DNA of 64,000 nt. It comes from Euonymus europaeus. Taxonomy: Eukaryota; Streptophyta; Magnoliopsida; Celastrales; Celastraceae. Under the pieces are notes generated by a model, which saw only the letters and a program-made list of their open reading frames with translations, did no database searches and was not told the origin of the DNA. Positions 62,627-64,000 of this stretch are shown here, one piece after another (position 1 is the first letter of the stretch; every line of letters starts with the position of its first letter). Location: NCBI GenBank assembly GCA_963580455.1, contig OY756960.1, positions 22,007,238 through 22,071,237 of the forward strand, read 5' to 3'. A program made the translations under genes and the position numbers.

Positions 62627-64000
62627 TTAATGCCAAAGCTTGCTACAAAATTCATTGCGAGGCCTCTTGCTGGATACGATATCTGAAAAGGAGTCAACCA
62701 ACTGTCCTGCCAAGCTGCTCGGGTCATCAATCAGAGTTTGAATGAAGGTGTTGACCACCCTACGTTCCTGCTCTGTTGATCTCAAGCTAAACCATGTTAG
62801 CAATTTCAACCTAAATTCCTTGTTAATGTGACCCTGACATTCCAACCACCGAATTATCTTGACGCAGTGCTCAAAGTTCTCATCTAAGGAACCTGATTCA
62901 TTTCTAAGGTGGAATGGTGACCCCCCGTTTATCAGTGTGCTATCACAGTCGTGCGTCTCTTCATTAGACTGTGGTGCCCTTTTTCTGCTCAACTCTCCTC
63001 GAGAATCGGCTGTTGGCACCTTTCCAGTGGGCACACGGTTCCAGGTCTGGGAGTCACCACTACCATTTGATCTTGCTAAATTATTCTTCTGTAACTCATC
63101 AGAGACAACATTTTTATCAGCAGCAACTACACGCTCCAAAGTGCAACCATTATCTTCATCTATCGACAATTCAAATGGAAGCGTTAGCTCTTCATTTAAA
63201 TCAGGCACTGAAACAACATTTAGGTCCAGTCCAAGTGAAACTGATGGCAAAGGATCTTCTTCTGGAGTTTCAGGATTGATGTCCCTGCTTGCTCCACAGG
63301 ATTTTTCCAAATCAGCACTGCAGAATCCTTCAAAGCAGCCTTCCTGTTGACCCAGACGCAGGATCCTCCCAAGGTCGCGAACTTTGAATCCGGGACAATT
63401 GATTGAAAGCCCCTCGTTGACGCAAGAAGTACTTCTTTCAATCACAGCTTTATCTTTCTTACGATTCATGGCATCCACATAATCTGGATTCTTGTGAATT
63501 ATTTCTACACTCTTAGTGAAACACTTGGCCTCAGAGTGACCCAAGTCTCCAGCCTCTGTATAAAAAACAATACGGAAGGTATATTCAGTGCATGGCTGCA
63601 GATTGGATATCAGAATCCTTCTCTGAGTTCTTGGAAAGACACAAACAGACTCTTTTGTTGTGTGCGTCTCTTCTTGACTCTTGCAATACCAGAGCTTGAA
63701 GCCTTTAACATCATTAGATGATGGTGTGGACAATTCAATCAATATAATCACAACGGAGGAAGAAGTTATTTCTTCAAATACGAATTTGCAAGCAGAAGGA
63801 AGTGAGTCTTCTGCAAGGGAACAGGAACTTTATCATTCATATTAGTGGCTTTTATACTTGTTGCATCAACAAAAATAGCAAGAAGACACATATTATAGGC
63901 TCTAACCTCTGCGGTTTGAAATAACATCAGAAATGGTAGCCCGCCATTCATCTGCTTTGTCAATTGCATCAGAGCAAAGTTTCTGCACGTCAGCTGCAAC
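62627..64000 (-). CDS. VIN3-like protein (VEL/VIL family), C-terminal part; 5' end outside window
   Basis: Two exons are visible: 63907-64000 (in frame from the window edge) and 62627-63810, together 426 codons ending in a stop after CSKLWH. The first part (VQKLCSDAIDKADEWRATIS, then the segment around SACKFVFEEITSSSVVI) leads into a fibronectin type III domain (FKLWYCKS, LQPCTEYTFRIVFY, GHSEAKCFT). A Lys/Arg-containing, disordered, acidic middle follows. The last 90 residues (FEHCVKIIRWLECQGHINKEFRLKLLTWFSLR in two halves, then QERRVVNTFIQTLIDDPSSL) are the VEL/VID domain, which polymerises or pairs with other VEL proteins. The PHD finger expected in this family would lie upstream of position 64000. 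VEL proteins work with Polycomb repressive complex 2 in silencing, for example of FLC in vernalisation in Arabidopsis. Which member (VIL1/VRN5 or VIL2) cannot be settled here. Confidence 0.9.

Noticed and set aside
62859..63350. 163-residue open frame on the plus strand
   Set aside because: Antisense to the VIN3-like exon; Ser-rich composition follows from the opposite strand.

Overview
This window is nuclear DNA from a flowering plant, most likely a eudicot. It is AT-rich, its genes are split by many GT-AG introns, two products are plastid or mitochondrial (HCF101, a CHY-type acyl-CoA hydrolase), and the spaces between genes are packed with plant transposon families (hAT, Mutator-like, LINE, TRIM, SINE). 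I cannot name the species. Exon boundaries were placed by hand from splice signals, reading-frame continuity and remembered plant homologues. No alignment was run.

Layout, left to right. 572-8609 (-): 2-oxoglutarate/Fe(II) dioxygenase whose last coding exon lies beyond the left edge. 10508-14759 (-): EDR4-like/zinc-ribbon_12 protein with a C-terminal region like extra-large G proteins. 15-21 kb: transposon-rich gap with a LINE tail, two hAT-type elements with 8-bp target duplications and a 62-bp minisatellite. 21146-25769 (+) and 38469-41223 (+): two intact nine-exon Nudix hydrolase genes (NUDT20/24 type), a direct duplication about 13 kb apart. 25.8-37.8 kb between them: a 2.9-kb long-TIR element carrying gene fragments, a TRIM retroelement, a solo LTR and a decayed hAT transposase. 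41.7-43 kb: a 1.3-kb fold-back element. 43572-47983 (-): 3-hydroxyisobutyryl-CoA hydrolase-like protein with one GC-AG intron. 49654-51352 (-): DLK2-type alpha/beta hydrolase of the D14/KAI2 family. 55961-61564 (-): HCF101. 62627-64000 (-): the 3' part of a VIN3-like protein gene, whose 5' part lies beyond the right edge.

The eight genes do not form one pathway; this is an ordinary plant gene neighbourhood. What deserves a second look is the Nudix duplication, its uneven transposon load (one element in intron 4, one in intron 5 and a large one just past the stop codon of the left copy), and several elements whose exact ends and target-site duplications can be read directly. I found no CRISPR array, rRNA gene or complete tRNA gene, and nothing I can defend as a new biological system.
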